A stretch of 5,908 nt of DNA from JAVKSL01 sp039583695 (GTDB lineage: Bacteria; Actinomycetota; Acidimicrobiia; Acidimicrobiales; JAJPHD01), in the NCBI GenBank assembly GCA_039583695.1, contig JAVKSL010000135.1, forward strand, positions 1-5,908, in the 5' to 3' direction. Below are positions 5,149-5,908 of this stretch, one piece after another. The translations under genes and the position numbers were made by a program. The notes beneath the pieces were generated by a model, which was not told the origin of the DNA, made no database searches, and saw nothing but the letters and a program-made list of their open reading frames with translations. Each line of letters starts with the position of its first letter. Position 1 is the stretch's first letter.

Positions 5149-5908
5149 ATGACCTGGATGCCGTGCCTCATCAAGAACTTGAACGAGGGTGAGCTGGGTG
5201 GTGTATGCCTCGGTCACCCATTGGTGGACGACTACCTGGCCTTCGTCGGTGCCCGGGCCCGGCCGAACACCTTGATGGCGATGGCCTTCGACTTGAAGGT
5301 CTTTTTCACCATCGTGCCCAAGGATCCGCCGGCGGTCACGACGGCCGATGTCTTTGAGTTCATGAAGGCTCAGCGAGCACCTCGCCTGGGCCCGAGCGTG
5401 GTCCGGCTGGAAGACGGCGAGGCGGGACTCGCTGCACGCACCATCAAACGGCGCCTATCGAGCATCTCAGGACTGTTCGCCTATCTGTTGGCCCGAGGGG
5501 ACACGGGGGTCCTCGCCAACCCGGTGCCACGGGGACTGGCCACCAGGCGGGCCAACTCCCGACCCGGGTCCCGCGGCGTCCCTTTGATCCGCGCCCCACG
5601 CACCCTGCCTCGCATACTCGCCCCGGTCGAAGTCGACGCCCTCGTCGGTGCCCTGCGCACCAACCGGGACCGCGCCATGGTCGATGCCATGGTCCTGGGG
5701 GCTCTGCGCCGCTGCGAGGTGCTTGGCTTGGCACTGGGCCACCTGCAGCCCGGCGAGCGACGGGTCCTGATCGCCGAGGGAAAGGGCGGCCACCAGCGGA
5801 TCGTTCCCGTCTCAGCACGCTTTTTCACCACCTTGGCCCGATATCTCGACACCGAACGGCCCTCTACCGGCGCCACTCAGGTGTTCGTCTCGTTGAAGGG
5901 GCCCCGCC
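5149..5908 (+). CDS. Tyrosine recombinase (phage-type integrase), 3' end beyond the window
   Basis: The frame starts at ATG 5149-5151 with AAGGAG 4 nt upstream and stays open to the window edge, giving 253 codons. Residues about 25-130 form the N-terminal SAM-like/core-binding domain. HPLVDDYLAFVGARARPNTL and LAARTIKRRLSSISGLFAYL are typical DNA-binding helices of XerC/D-like integrases. The catalytic domain begins near residue 160 with TLPRILAPVEVDALVGAL. The first catalytic Arg lies in LGALRRCEVLGLAL and the catalytic Lys in IAEGKGGHQRIVPVS. The HxxR box and the nucleophilic Tyr should lie past 5908 and cannot be checked. It is alone on its strand here and divergent from the istA remnant. 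It would cut and rejoin DNA at specific sites. Whether it serves an integrative element, an integron-like array or another unit is not visible. The family call is firm. Confidence 0.9.
   Translation, partial: MTWMPCLIKNLNEGELGGVCLGHPLVDDYLAFVGARARPNTLMAMAFDLKVFFTIVPKDPPAVTTADVFEFMKAQRAPRLGPSVVRLEDGEAGLAARTIKRRLSSISGLFAYLLARGDTGVLANPVPRGLATRRANSRPGSRGVPLIRAPRTLPRILAPVEVDALVGALRTNRDRAMVDAMVLGALRRCEVLGLALGHLQPGERRVLIAEGKGGHQRIVPVSARFFTTLARYLDTERPSTGATQVFVSLKGPR

Noticed and set aside
5444..5876. Overlapping minus-strand open frames
   Set aside because: Antisense to the tyrosine recombinase, which has a good ribosome-binding site and catalytic boxes.

Overview
The window is high-GC DNA with strong G/C third positions and long antisense shadow reading frames. 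Gene content is actinobacterial in character: an IS110-type and an IS21-type transposase and a tyrosine recombinase of types I associate with Actinomycetota. No species can be named. I see no rRNA, tRNA or CRISPR array. Nearly every gene is cut at one end, so this looks like a mosaic accessory region built by several insertion and recombination events.

Layout: (1) Positions 1-63 may hold the first codons of a minus-strand gene running off the left edge. (2) 83-394 is a plus-strand reading frame with a gene-like C-terminal tail but no start. (3) 446-2210, minus strand, is a two-gene unit: a 5'-truncated Mrr/PDDEXK-type restriction endonuclease, then a 369-residue protein of unknown function. 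(4) 2205-2788, plus strand, holds the last ~40 codons of an unknown gene whose stop overlaps (ATGA) the start of a small helix-turn-helix gene. That second gene appears broken by a one-base slip in a C run. A perfect 12-bp palindrome lies near its start and a perfect 11-bp palindrome with the same TTGACAT core lies at its stop. (5) 2789-4220 is an IS110-family element. It has a 399-residue transposase with DEDD and serine residues in place, an 8-bp inverted repeat at its proposed ends, and about 215 bp of hairpin-rich leader where IS110 elements encode their bridge RNA. (6) 4221-5054, minus strand, is the C-terminal part of an IS21-family IstA transposase, with its N-terminal half and istB missing. 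(7) 5055-5148 is a short spacer with an 11-bp tandem duplication. (8) From 5149 to the right edge is the N-terminal two thirds of a tyrosine recombinase.

How it fits together: the endonuclease and its downstream partner are the remains of a possible restriction or defence operon. The endonuclease has lost the part that should carry the catalytic centre, so it is probably inactive. The IS110 element is the only mobile unit that looks complete. Its two flanks (istA on one side, the helix-turn-helix gene on the other) do not belong together, so a deletion or recombination accompanied or followed its insertion. The most interesting signals are the candidate bridge RNA, with a 9-nt segment matching the element's right end, and the paired TTGACAT palindromes, one of which straddles that same end and supplies stop codons to two convergent genes.
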